This document shows, piece after piece, positions 25,492 through 33,266 of a stretch of DNA of 34,907 nucleotides. This DNA comes from an uncultured beta proteobacterium. Its GTDB lineage: Bacteria; Pseudomonadota; Gammaproteobacteria; Burkholderiales; Burkholderiaceae_C. The stretch is taken from positions 1-34,907 of the forward strand of contig CAIPBW010000299.1 in assembly GCA_903863395.1 (NCBI GenBank). The letters are read 5' to 3'. A program made the translations under genes and the position numbers. The notes below the pieces were generated by a model. The model was not told where the DNA came from and did no database searches. It was given only the letters and a program-made list of their open reading frames with translations. The first letter of the stretch is position 1. Every line of letters starts with the position of its first letter.

Positions 25492-26543
25492 CAGCAAATC
25501 CGGGGCAACTGCTCGCCGCTGAGCCAGTCCACAATGCGCCGCCCGCCAAACGCGGTGGTCATTTGCACAAAGTGGTGCGCGTCTTCGTTCACGGTGCCGA
25601 CAATGGCGGCCTGCGCGCCCAGCGGGTGGGCCTGCATGGCGGCAAGAAGTTTGGGCGCGTCAGCGGCAGCGCAGATCGCCAGCAGTTTGCCCTCGTTGGC
25701 CACGTACAGGGGGTCGAGGCCCAGAAACTCGCAGGCCGCAGCCACCGCCGGTTTTACTGGCAGGGCTTTCTCCTGCAGCATCATGCCCACGCCCGACTGC
25801 TGCGCAATCTCGTTCAAGGTGGTGGCCAGGCCGCCGCGTGTGGGGTCGCGCACCACGTGCAAGTCTGCCCCGCTCTCACGCATGGCGGCAATCAGGCCGT
25901 GCAAGGCGGCGGTGTCCGAAACAATGGGCGACTCAAAGCCCAGGCTTTCGCGTTCGGCCATGATCGCCATGCCGTGGTCGCCAAGCGTGCCCGACACCAG
26001 AATTGCGTCGCCCGCGCGCGCGTTGCGCCCCGAGAGTTCGTGGCCGGGTGCCACCACGCCCACGCCAGTGGTGGTGATGAACACGCCGTCGCCCTTGCCG
26101 CGCTCAACCACCTTGGTGTCGCCCGTGACGATGGGCACCCCGGCTTCGCGCGCGGCCTGCGCCATGCTTTGCACGATGCGCGCCAGATCGGCCAGGCTGA
26201 ATCCCTCTTCCAGAATGAACGCCGCCGACAGCCACAGCGGCTTGGCCCCCATCACGGCCACATCGTTGATGGTGCCGTGCACCGACAGGCAGCCGATGTC
26301 ACCGCCCGGAAAGAACAGCGGCGAGACCACATGGCTGTCGGTGGCCATCACCAGGCGGCCACCACCGGGTGCGGGCAGCAGCGCGCCGTCGTCGCCCTGC
26401 GCCAGCCACTCGTTGCCGAGGTGGCGCGCAAACAATTCTTCGATCAGTTGCGCCATGGCGCGTCCGCCCGAACCATGCGCCATGTCTACCTGACCGCGCC
26501 GGATATCGAGCGGCCGCACATAGCCCTTGCGAACTTCAGACAT
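25491..26543 (-). CDS. hypE: HypE, hydrogenase cyanide-ligand maturation
   Basis: 350 aa, PurM/ThiL-like ATPase. The characteristic N-terminus D-M-A-H-G-S-G-G-R-A-M, the metal/ATP loops D-D-G-A and D-S-H-V-V-S-P-L-F-F-P-G-G-D-I-G, and the C-terminal P-R-I-C are all present. The terminal cysteine (residue 350) carries the carbamoyl/thiocyanate group made with HypF. The ATG at 26543 overlaps hypD by 8 bp; the frame to 26576 lies inside hypD. HypF, the required partner, is not in the window. Confidence 0.96.
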   Translation of the reverse strand: MSEVRKGYVRPLDIRRGQVDMAHGSGGRAMAQLIEELFARHLGNEWLAQGDDGALLPAPGGGRLVMATDSHVVSPLFFPGGDIGCLSVHGTINDVAVMGAKPLWLSAAFILEEGFSLADLARIVQSMAQAAREAGVPIVTGDTKVVERGKGDGVFITTTGVGVVAPGHELSGRNARAGDAILVSGTLGDHGMAIMAERESLGFESPIVSDTAALHGLIAAMRESGADLHVVRDPTRGGLATTLNEIAQQSGVGMMLQEKALPVKPAVAAACEFLGLDPLYVANEGKLLAICAAADAPKLLAAMQAHPLGAQAAIVGTVNEDAHHFVQMTTAFGGRRIVDWLSGEQLPRIC

Positions 26544-27660
26544 CCTTGTACCGCCCATAAGTGAAGTGGGCGGCACACGCGCCCTCGGACGAAACCATGC
26601 ACGAACCCACCGGGTTTTCGGGCGTGCACACCGAACCGAACAGTTTGCAGTCGCGCGGGTTCTTCACGCCGCGCAAAATGGCCCCGCACTCGCACGCCTT
26701 GTGGTCGGCCACGGCGCGGTAGTCCACGCTGAAACGCGCTTCGGCGTCAAACTGCGCGTACTCCTGGCGAATGCGCAGCGCCGAGTAGGGCAGCACGTTG
26801 AGGCCGCGCCACTCAAAGCTCTTGCGCAGCTCGAACACATCGGCCACCAGTTGCTGCGCCTTGCGGTTGCCCTCGCGGCTCACGGCACGCGAGAACTCGT
26901 TTTCCACCTCGGCGCGGCCCTCGTTGACCTGGCGCACCAGCATGCGGATGGCCTGCATCACGTCCAGCGGCTCAAAGCCGGCAATCACCACGGGCTTGCG
27001 GTACTCCTGGGCAAAAAACTCGTAGGGCTGGCTGCCGATGATGGTGGAAACGTGCGCCGGGCCAATGAAGCCGTCAAGCGGCACCGTGCCCCACTGGCGC
27101 ACCTCGGGCGACTCCAGAATGCTGGAGATGGCCGAGGGCGTGAGCACATGGCAACACAGCACCGAAAAATTCTTCAGCCCCAGCGCCGCCGCCTGCTTGA
27201 TGGCCACCGCTGTGGGCGGCGTGGTGGTCTCAAAGCCGATGGCAAAGAACACCACTTGCTTGTCAGGCAGCTTTTGCGCCAGTGCCACGGCGTCGGCACT
27301 GGAGTAGACCATGCGGATGTCGCCACCGCGCGCCTTGGCCTTGAGCAGCGAAAGGCTATCGGAGGCGGGCACGCGCAGGCAGTCGCCATAGGTGCACAGC
27401 GTGACGCCCTCGTCCAGCGCCAGCCGGATGGCTTGATCGACACGACCGATCGGCAGCACGCACACCGGGCAGCCCGGGCCGTGAATCATCTTCACCTGCT
27501 CGGGCAGCAGGTCGGAAATACCGTAGCGCGAGATCGCATGGGTGTGGCCGCCGCAAAACTCCATGAAGTGATAGCGCCGGTCGGTGCGCGCCTCTTTGGC
27601 AATCACCGTGGCCAGACCACGCGCCACGTCACCATCGCGAAATTCGTCGATGAACTTCAT
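26536..27660 (-). CDS. hypD: HypD, scaffold for Fe(CN)2CO assembly
   Basis: 374 aa. The family motifs are all visible: F-M-E-F-C-G-G-H-T-H near residue 40, G-P-G-C-P-V-C-V-L-P, G-F-E-T-T-T-P-P, and a C-terminal cluster-binding region E-C-G, C-K-L-F-G-S-V-C-T-P-E-N-P-V-G-S-C-M-V-S-S-E-G-A-C. HypD with HypC holds the iron while cyanide from HypE and CO (here probably from HypX) are added. It begins 11 bp after hypC. Confidence 0.97.
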   Translation of the reverse strand: MKFIDEFRDGDVARGLATVIAKEARTDRRYHFMEFCGGHTHAISRYGISDLLPEQVKMIHGPGCPVCVLPIGRVDQAIRLALDEGVTLCTYGDCLRVPASDSLSLLKAKARGGDIRMVYSSADAVALAQKLPDKQVVFFAIGFETTTPPTAVAIKQAAALGLKNFSVLCCHVLTPSAISSILESPEVRQWGTVPLDGFIGPAHVSTIIGSQPYEFFAQEYRKPVVIAGFEPLDVMQAIRMLVRQVNEGRAEVENEFSRAVSREGNRKAQQLVADVFELRKSFEWRGLNVLPYSALRIRQEYAQFDAEARFSVDYRAVADHKACECGAILRGVKNPRDCKLFGSVCTPENPVGSCMVSSEGACAAHFTYGRYKDV

Positions 27661-27671
27661 GGCTGGCGTCG

Positions 27672-27899
27672 TCAGGCCGGGGTGGGAGCGTCGATTTGCG
27701 CAAACAGCTCCAGCGTGCGCTGCGCCTCGTCGGCGTCGAGCTTGCTCAGTGCGTAGCCCACGTGGACGATGACATAGTCACCCACAGCAACGCCTTCGAC
27801 CAGTGAGAGCGAGATTTCCTTGCGCACGCCAGCCAGATCGACCACCGCACTGTCGCCGTCGCGCAATTCCACTACCTGCGCCGGTATGGCCAGACACAT
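27672..27899 (-). CDS. hypC: HypC hydrogenase maturation chaperone
   Basis: 75 aa. It begins M-C-L-A-I-P, where Cys2 binds the iron complex and the large subunit after Met removal, and shows the usual V-G-D-Y-V-I-V-H-V-G-Y-A-L core. An AAGGAG site precedes the ATG. A 68-bp gap separates it from hybE; no promoter was recognised there. It probably serves HypD as general carrier, while the second copy (28540-28809) serves HybC, but which copy serves HoxC is not visible. Confidence 0.96.
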   Translation of the reverse strand: MCLAIPAQVVELRDGDSAVVDLAGVRKEISLSLVEGVAVGDYVIVHVGYALSKLDADEAQRTLELFAQIDAPTPA

Positions 27900-27967
27900 G
27901 AGCCTATCTCCTTAAATTGCTTGTATGGACTGCATTCTGCTGCAAACCGGGCGCTTGCGACATCGGG

Positions 27968-28543
27968 TTAGCCCCGACCGCCCAAGCGCCGAAAGAAATC
28001 GCGCCGTGGCGACTGCGCGCCTGGTGCTTTGGCGGCTGCAGGTGTTTCGGGTGCGCAAGCGGCGGCGCTCTGCTCGGGCGGCTCGACCACCGGGACGGTG
28101 CGCACCGCTTGCAGCGCATCCAGCGCGGCTTGGCGCGCCGTGGCCATGTCGGGTACATCGCTCACCGGTGCAATCAGCGGGCAGTATTGGTACAGGCCGA
28201 TGTCGGGGTCGTCGTCGGCAATGAACTCCAGCACGCCGCACGGCAGGGTAACCAGGCTGCGCTGGCCCGCCGACGTGTCCCGCCACAGGCTGCCGCCACC
28301 GTACACCAGGAACAGGTTGAGAAACCAGGGCGTGACCACCACGCCCAACCAATCGCCATCCACGCGCTCAACGCCGATAGTCTCGATGGCCAGCGCCGGG
28401 TTGACAAACGGCATGTCGTGCATGCGCGTAAGCCATACATGCTGGTAGTGTTGCTGCAAAAAGTCTGCAGGGTTGTCGCCGCGCGCCAGCGCCGTGCGAA
28501 CCGCAGGCGGCGTCATGGCCGGGCGACGCATGCGTTCGGTCAC
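27968..28543 (-). CDS. hybE: HybE/HupJ-family hydrogenase assembly chaperone
   Basis: 191 aa from a GTG at 28543 that overlaps the hypC2 stop (GTGA). The HybE/HupJ core is recognisable: T-R-M-H-D-M-P-F-V-N-P-A-L, V-V-V-T-P-W-F-L-N-L-F-L-V, L-P-C-G-V-L-E-F and Y-Q-Y-C-P-L-I-A-P-V. In E. coli HybE binds the Tat signal of HybO and prevents early export. A proline/alanine-rich linker leads to a C-terminal R-R-D-F-F-R-R-L, which looks like a twin-arginine consensus although it is at the wrong end to act as a signal. ATG codons at 28531 and 28516 are alternative starts. Confidence 0.88.
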   Translation of the reverse strand: MTERMRRPAMTPPAVRTALARGDNPADFLQQHYQHVWLTRMHDMPFVNPALAIETIGVERVDGDWLGVVVTPWFLNLFLVYGGGSLWRDTSAGQRSLVTLPCGVLEFIADDDPDIGLYQYCPLIAPVSDVPDMATARQAALDALQAVRTVPVVEPPEQSAAACAPETPAAAKAPGAQSPRRDFFRRLGGRG

Positions 28544-28809
28544 CGCTTGAGGTCGTGAAAATACTGCTGCGCGTCGTAGTCGCCATCAAGCGACGCGGCC
28601 AGCGCCACCAACGCTTCTTCGATCAGCGCCAGTTGTTCGGGCTCGACCACCTCGCGCGCCAGACCAAGTTGCGTGAGCACCCAGGTGCCCACCGGCTGCT
28701 CGCCAATGAGCATCATGTTGACGCGCTCACGCGCACCGGCGCGTTCGACCCAGGCAAAGTCGCCCCCGCTTTCGCACTCCACCACCTGCTTGGGGATCGA
28801 CAGGCACAT
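28540..28809 (-). CDS. hybG: Second HypC-family chaperone (HybG-like)
   Basis: 89 aa beginning M-C-L-S-I-P with the essential Cys2, then the HypC core (P-V-G-T-W-V-L-T-Q-L-G-L-A). It is diverged from hypC at 27672 and longer at the C-terminus. It overlaps hybD by 1 bp and hybE by 4 bp, inside the hybD-hybE block. This suggests it is the HybC-specific copy, as HybG is in E. coli. HybG is chosen on gene context; HypC/HupF are equally valid family names. Confidence 0.88.
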   Translation of the reverse strand: MCLSIPKQVVECESGGDFAWVERAGARERVNMMLIGEQPVGTWVLTQLGLAREVVEPEQLALIEEALVALAASLDGDYDAQQYFHDLKR

Positions 28810-29285
28810 CAGCGTGGCTCCGCGTGGCAGCCCACAGCCGCAAGCTCGGCCACGGCCATCGCCACCAGTTCATCCACGCGCGCCAACACGCCCGCAGTCA
28901 GCTCCATGCCCAGCTCCATCGAAGCGGGCTGGATGCCAATGATCGCCGTGATCTTGGGCGCGCGGTCGGTGAACTCCAGACTGGCCAGCACATCGGAGAG
29001 GCTGACCTGGTGCGGTGAGAGCTTGGTCTTGAAGAACACCGGAACGTCCTCGCCCTTGAGCAGCACCGGCGTGGCAGGCGGCTTGCCAAAGCGCACGCAG
29101 TCCACCACGATCAAGGCGTCGAGGTCTTCAAGCTGCTCGAGCATCTCCATGCCGCAGGTGCCGCCGTCAATCACCTCCACAACAGGGGGCAAGCGGTAGA
29201 GCTGCTCCAGCCGCTCCACCACACGCACACCCACGCCCTCATCCGAGAGAAGAATATTGCCGATACCCAATACAACGACGCGCAT
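28809..29285 (-). CDS. hybD: Hydrogenase maturation protease HybD/HupD
   Basis: 158 aa from the ATG at 29285, which gives the family start M-R-V-V-V-L-G-I-G-N. The longer frame to 29330 would start inside a terminator stem. Conserved acidic nickel-binding residues are in G-N-I-L-L-S-D-E-G-V-G and L-I-V-V-D-C-V; the late histidine is in S-P-H-Q-V-S-L-S-D. It should cut the 15-residue C-terminal tail from HybC after His555. HoxC needs no such cleavage, so HybC is the only substrate in the window. Confidence 0.95.
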   Translation of the reverse strand: MRVVVLGIGNILLSDEGVGVRVVERLEQLYRLPPVVEVIDGGTCGMEMLEQLEDLDALIVVDCVRFGKPPATPVLLKGEDVPVFFKTKLSPHQVSLSDVLASLEFTDRAPKITAIIGIQPASMELGMELTAGVLARVDELVAMAVAELAAVGCHAEPR

Positions 29286-29294
29286 GCTGATACC

Positions 29295-29330
29295 TAAAGA
29301 AAATGGGGCGTCAGCCAGGCTGCGCCCCAT
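29295..29330 (-). terminator. Intrinsic terminator-like hairpin between hybC and hybD
   Basis: On the minus strand an 8-bp perfect stem ATGGGGCG/CGCCCCAT is extended inward by CAGC/GCTG, with one bulged base, and is followed by a T-rich tract TTTTCTTT. It lies 23 bp after the hybC stop and before hybD, within the otherwise contiguous operon. It probably ends part of the transcripts, so that structural subunits are made in excess of maturation and regulatory proteins. The stem and T-tract are seen; partial termination is inferred. Confidence 0.75.
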
Positions 29331-29352
29331 GCATCATAGAGCTTGCGTCACG

Positions 29353-31065
29353 TCAAACGGCGGTAACCGTCACGACGGGATGGTTTTCCTTGTCAACGAC
29401 GTGCACGGCGCAAGCCAGGCAGGGGTCGAACGAGTGCACCGTGCGCAGCACCTCCAGCGGCTTCTCGGCGTCGGCCACCGGGGTGTCCACCAGGCAGGCT
29501 TCGTACGCACCGGGCTGGTCTTTCTCGTTGCGCGGAGCGGCGTTCCAGGTGGTGGGCACCACGCACTGGTAGTTGGCAATCTTGCCGTCCTTGATGACCA
29601 CCCAGTGGGAGAGCACGCCGCGCGGCGCTTCGTGGAAGCCCACGCCCATTTGCTCGCCCTTGGGGAACTCGGGCCGGTTGAAGGTCTTGAGGTCGCCCTT
29701 GGCCATGTTGGCCAGCAGCAAGTCCCATTGCTTGACCAGCTCATCGCACTGCACGGCGCAACCCACGGCGCGTGCGGCGTGGCGGCCAATGGTGGAGTGC
29801 ATGGCGTCGAGCCCGACCTTGGCACCGGCAATGGTGGACACCAGATCGAGCGCCTTGGTGGCGTAGAGCTTGGTGGGTTCGTGCCCGGCTGCAAGCATGT
29901 TGAGCACGCGTGCCAGTGGCCCGACCTGCATCGGCTTGCCATAGAACGTGGGGGCCTTGAGCCAGGAGTATTTGCCGTCGTCCTGGAAGTCGGTGTACTT
30001 GGGCACGGTCTCGCCCTTGTAGGGGTGCAGCGACTTGGCGTCGCCTTCCTTGTAGTTGTACCAGGAGTGCTTGATGCCTTCGGACACACCATCCACAAAA
30101 TACTTGTCGCCAAAGGTCTTGATCGCCTTGAAGCTTTCGAGCTTGCCGCCTTCAATGTAGCCGCCGGGCAGGGCAAAGGTGGTTCCCTTGCCGTCCAGCG
30201 GAATGTCAGGCACGCTCAGGTAGTCGGTAATGCCGCGGCCGACCTTGGTCCAGTCGGCGTAGAACGCGCCAATGGCGGCCACGTCGATCAGGTACACGTT
30301 CTTGACAAAGTCGTCGAGCTTGAGCATCCACTCCTTGACCGCAAGCAAGCGCTCCATGGTCAGCACCGACTGCGAATCGGTTGACAGCGCGTTGGACACA
30401 CCGCCCACGGCGACGTTCTGGATGTGCGGCGACTTGGACCCCAGGATGGAGACGATCTTGCTGGCGTAGCGCTGCACTTCAAGCGCCTGCAGGTAGTGCG
30501 ATACCGCCAGCAGATTGACTTCGGGCGTGAGCTTCATCGCCGGGTGGCCCCAGTAGCCGTTGGTGAAGATGCCCAACTGACCGGTGCCGACAAAGCCCTT
30601 GAGGCGCTCTTGCACCTTGCGAAACTCGGCCTTGCTGTTGCCGCTCCAGCTTGACAAACTTTGCGCCAGGCTGGCGGTCTTGTCGGGGTCGGCCTTGAGG
30701 GCCGAGACCACGTCCACCCAATCGAGCGCCGAGAGGTGGTAGAAGTGGACGATATGGTCATGCACCGCGTGCGCCAGCATGATCATGTTGCGGATGTACT
30801 GGGCGTTGACCGGAATTTCGAGTTGCAAGGCGTTTTCCACCGCACGCACCGAGGCCATCGCATGCACCGTGGTGCACACGCCGCAGATGCGCTGGGTGAT
30901 GGCCCAGGCGTCGCGCGGGTCGCGCCCGAGCAAAATGGTTTCCACGCCACGCCACATTTGCCCCGACGCCCAGGCCTTTTTGACACGGCCGCCATCGATT
31001 TCGACGTCGACACGCAGATGGCCCTCAATACGGGTGACTGGATCAATGGTGATACGTTGTGACAT
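29353..31065 (-). CDS. hybC: [NiFe] uptake hydrogenase large subunit HybC
   Basis: 570 aa. L1 motif R-I-C-G-V-C-T-T-V-H (Cys61, Cys64) and L2 motif D-P-C-L-A-C-A-V-H (Cys549, Cys552, His555) bind the active-site nickel. A 15-residue tail after His555 is removed by HybD. The gene order with hybO, hybA and hybB indicates a group 1c (Hyb/Hyn-type) membrane-bound periplasmic enzyme that oxidises H2 and passes electrons through HybA/HybB to quinone. An AAGGAG site precedes the ATG. The gene lies 26 bp after hybB. Confidence 0.97.
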   Translation of the reverse strand: MSQRITIDPVTRIEGHLRVDVEIDGGRVKKAWASGQMWRGVETILLGRDPRDAWAITQRICGVCTTVHAMASVRAVENALQLEIPVNAQYIRNMIMLAHAVHDHIVHFYHLSALDWVDVVSALKADPDKTASLAQSLSSWSGNSKAEFRKVQERLKGFVGTGQLGIFTNGYWGHPAMKLTPEVNLLAVSHYLQALEVQRYASKIVSILGSKSPHIQNVAVGGVSNALSTDSQSVLTMERLLAVKEWMLKLDDFVKNVYLIDVAAIGAFYADWTKVGRGITDYLSVPDIPLDGKGTTFALPGGYIEGGKLESFKAIKTFGDKYFVDGVSEGIKHSWYNYKEGDAKSLHPYKGETVPKYTDFQDDGKYSWLKAPTFYGKPMQVGPLARVLNMLAAGHEPTKLYATKALDLVSTIAGAKVGLDAMHSTIGRHAARAVGCAVQCDELVKQWDLLLANMAKGDLKTFNRPEFPKGEQMGVGFHEAPRGVLSHWVVIKDGKIANYQCVVPTTWNAAPRNEKDQPGAYEACLVDTPVADAEKPLEVLRTVHSFDPCLACAVHVVDKENHPVVTVTAV

Positions 31066-31091
31066 TTTGGTCTCCTTGTCTCTCGAATTGT

Positions 31092-32243
31092 TCAGTGGGC
31101 GGCTTGGGCTTCACGCGGAAGCACCGGGAAGCGGCGGGTGATGATGATGTAGCCAATCACTTCGGTGGCGAACATGCCCAAAGTGACGATCAGCTCCGAC
31201 AGCGACGGGAAGTAGCTCCAGCCCGGACCGGTGTCGTAGCCAATCAGGTAGCCGTTGAGGCGCAGCACCGAGCCGCCCAGCATCAGCGCCACGCCGGCGA
31301 GGAACAGGCGCGACGGGTCGCGCCGCTTCTCGATCGAGCCAATCAGCGCAAACGGCAGCACGAACAAAATCATTTCGAACCAGAAGAACAGCGCCGCCAG
31401 ATTGAAGGCAAAGGCCTGGCCGAGCGCACCGCGCACCAGCAGGTCGGCCACGCGCACCACCAAGTAGGCGGCCAGTAGCCCGAGCATCACCTTGGACATG
31501 GGTTGGAGCATGTGCACCTCGATCTTGCGCCGCTCGGCGGCCGAAGCCAGGCAGGCCTCAAACAAGACCACGGCATAGCCCATGATGATGGCCGTGAGCA
31601 AGTAGAGCAGCGGCACCATCGGGGTTTGCCAGAGCGCGTTGACCTGCGAGCCCATCAACACCAGTAGCGTTCCGATGGACGACTGGTGCATCATCGGCAG
31701 CACAGTTCCCAAGGCGATGAACACGTACAGCACCTTGTTGAGCTTCTTCTTGGCAACGCCCAGGCCCCACTTTTCCATGAACACTGGCGAGAACTCAACC
31801 CACATCACCAGGATGTAGACCGAAATACAGGTTGCCGTTTCAAACAGGGCCGAGTTGAGGTTGCCGTAGCCGGGCCACAAGATGTGCCAGAAGTTCCAGT
31901 ACCGGCCCAGGTCAAAGATCACCCCCACGCCGGCCAGTGTGTAGCCAAACAGGCTGGTCAGCAACGCCGGGCGCACCAGCGGGTGGTACACGCCCTTGTT
32001 GAAGATGTACACCAGCATCGCCACCGAGAAGCCGCCGCAGGCAAAGGCCGAGCCGATCAGCACGTCCACCACCACCCACAGCCCCCAGGGGTAGCCGTCG
32101 TTGAGGTTGGTGACCGCGCCCAGTCCAAAGACAAAGCGCGTGAGCAGCACCGCCAGCATGGCGGCGATCATGAAACCACACACCAAGGTGGTGGGGTTGA
32201 GCAGTTTGCCCCCCAGCGGGGCGGGCTGTGCGTGTGAGCTCAT
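31092..32243 (-). CDS. hybB: Hydrogenase integral membrane subunit HybB (NrfD family)
   Basis: 383 aa with about ten hydrophobic helices and the NrfD/PsrC-type layout. The first helix is near 15-35, and G-Y-P-W-G-L-W-V-V-V-D-V-L-I-G is a typical family block. It transfers electrons from HybA to quinone in the inner membrane; in E. coli Hyd-2 this step is coupled to proton movement. The ATG overlaps the hybA stop by 4 bp. Confidence 0.95.
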   Translation of the reverse strand: MSSHAQPAPLGGKLLNPTTLVCGFMIAAMLAVLLTRFVFGLGAVTNLNDGYPWGLWVVVDVLIGSAFACGGFSVAMLVYIFNKGVYHPLVRPALLTSLFGYTLAGVGVIFDLGRYWNFWHILWPGYGNLNSALFETATCISVYILVMWVEFSPVFMEKWGLGVAKKKLNKVLYVFIALGTVLPMMHQSSIGTLLVLMGSQVNALWQTPMVPLLYLLTAIIMGYAVVLFEACLASAAERRKIEVHMLQPMSKVMLGLLAAYLVVRVADLLVRGALGQAFAFNLAALFFWFEMILFVLPFALIGSIEKRRDPSRLFLAGVALMLGGSVLRLNGYLIGYDTGPGWSYFPSLSELIVTLGMFATEVIGYIIITRRFPVLPREAQAAH

Positions 32244-33265
32244 GGCTGGCCCCCTTCGGATTGATCGTCATCGGCCACCACATTGCGCTTGGCCACCCAG
32301 GTCATGGCACCAAACAGCGCCAGCGGCATGATCATTCCCTGGTACAGGGTGTGTTGAATGGTTTCGGACTTGGACGCCGACGACACCGGTGGCAGATCGG
32401 GCATGCCCAGCTTCTCGAAGTTGACGGAAGCGATCTTGAGCACCTGGGTGCCGCCGTATTCGGTTTCGCCATAGACGTGCTGCAGGTACGGGCCTACTTG
32501 CGCCTCGTAGCGCTGGTCGGGCTCCTTGCGCCAGGTGGCGGCCTTCTCGGCAGCGGCGTCGCTGTAGGGCAGGCGTCCGCGCGGGATCTTGGTGGTGTCG
32601 CCCGGCTTGATGGCCAGACGGCGCTTGGCTTCCACCAGCAGATCCGAGGTGCGGCCAAACAGCGTGGCACCGGTGGGGCAGACCTCGGCGCAGGCCGAGT
32701 AGTGACCGTCCTTGTGGCGGTGGTTGCAAAGCTCGCACTTGCCAATGCGCCCGGTGGGCGAATCGTATTGGTACTTGGGAATGCCAAACGCGCAGGCGGC
32801 CACGCAGTAGCGGCAACCGAAGCAGGCGTCGGGGTCGTAGGTGACGATGCCGGTCACCGGGTTCTTTTGCATTGCCGACACCGGGCAGGCCGATACGCAC
32901 GACGGGTCGGCGCAGTGCATGCACGAGGTCTTCATGAACGCAAAGCCGTTTTCCTCGGCGTTCTTGGTCTCGCCGGTGCCGCTGCTGAATACCTTGATCA
33001 CGTTGAACGTGTGGCCAGTGGTGTCGAGCGGCGAATCCCAGAGCTTGTCCAGGGTGCGGAACTCGGCCGGGTTTTCATTCACCCGCTTGCACGCTGCCAC
33101 GCAAGCCTGGCAGCCCACGCACAGCGTGGAGTCGTACAGCAGGCCCAACGCGTCGGGCGGGTTTTTCAGGTTGTCGCGTGCGCCAGCGGCCTCGGGCACC
33201 AGCGCCGCCGCAGCGGCACCGCCGCCGGCCAGGCAGCCCCTTATAAAGTCACGTCTGTTGGCCAT
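32240..33265 (-). CDS. hybA: Hydrogenase iron-sulfur subunit HybA with Tat signal
   Basis: 341 aa. A Tat signal N-R-R-D-F-I-R-G opens the protein. Four cysteine groups for [4Fe-4S] clusters follow (C-V-G-C-Q-A-C-V-A-A-C-K; C-M-H-C-A-D-P-S-C-V-S-A-C-P; C-F-G-C-R-Y-C-V-A-A-C; C-E-L-C ... C-A-E-V-C-P). A single C-terminal hydrophobic helix (about 306-325) anchors it on the periplasmic face. It carries electrons from HybO to HybB. The start codon follows the hybO stop by 1 bp. Confidence 0.96.
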   Translation of the reverse strand: MANRRDFIRGCLAGGGAAAAALVPEAAGARDNLKNPPDALGLLYDSTLCVGCQACVAACKRVNENPAEFRTLDKLWDSPLDTTGHTFNVIKVFSSGTGETKNAEENGFAFMKTSCMHCADPSCVSACPVSAMQKNPVTGIVTYDPDACFGCRYCVAACAFGIPKYQYDSPTGRIGKCELCNHRHKDGHYSACAEVCPTGATLFGRTSDLLVEAKRRLAIKPGDTTKIPRGRLPYSDAAAEKAATWRKEPDQRYEAQVGPYLQHVYGETEYGGTQVLKIASVNFEKLGMPDLPPVSSASKSETIQHTLYQGMIMPLALFGAMTWVAKRNVVADDDQSEGGQP

Positions 33266-33266
33266 G

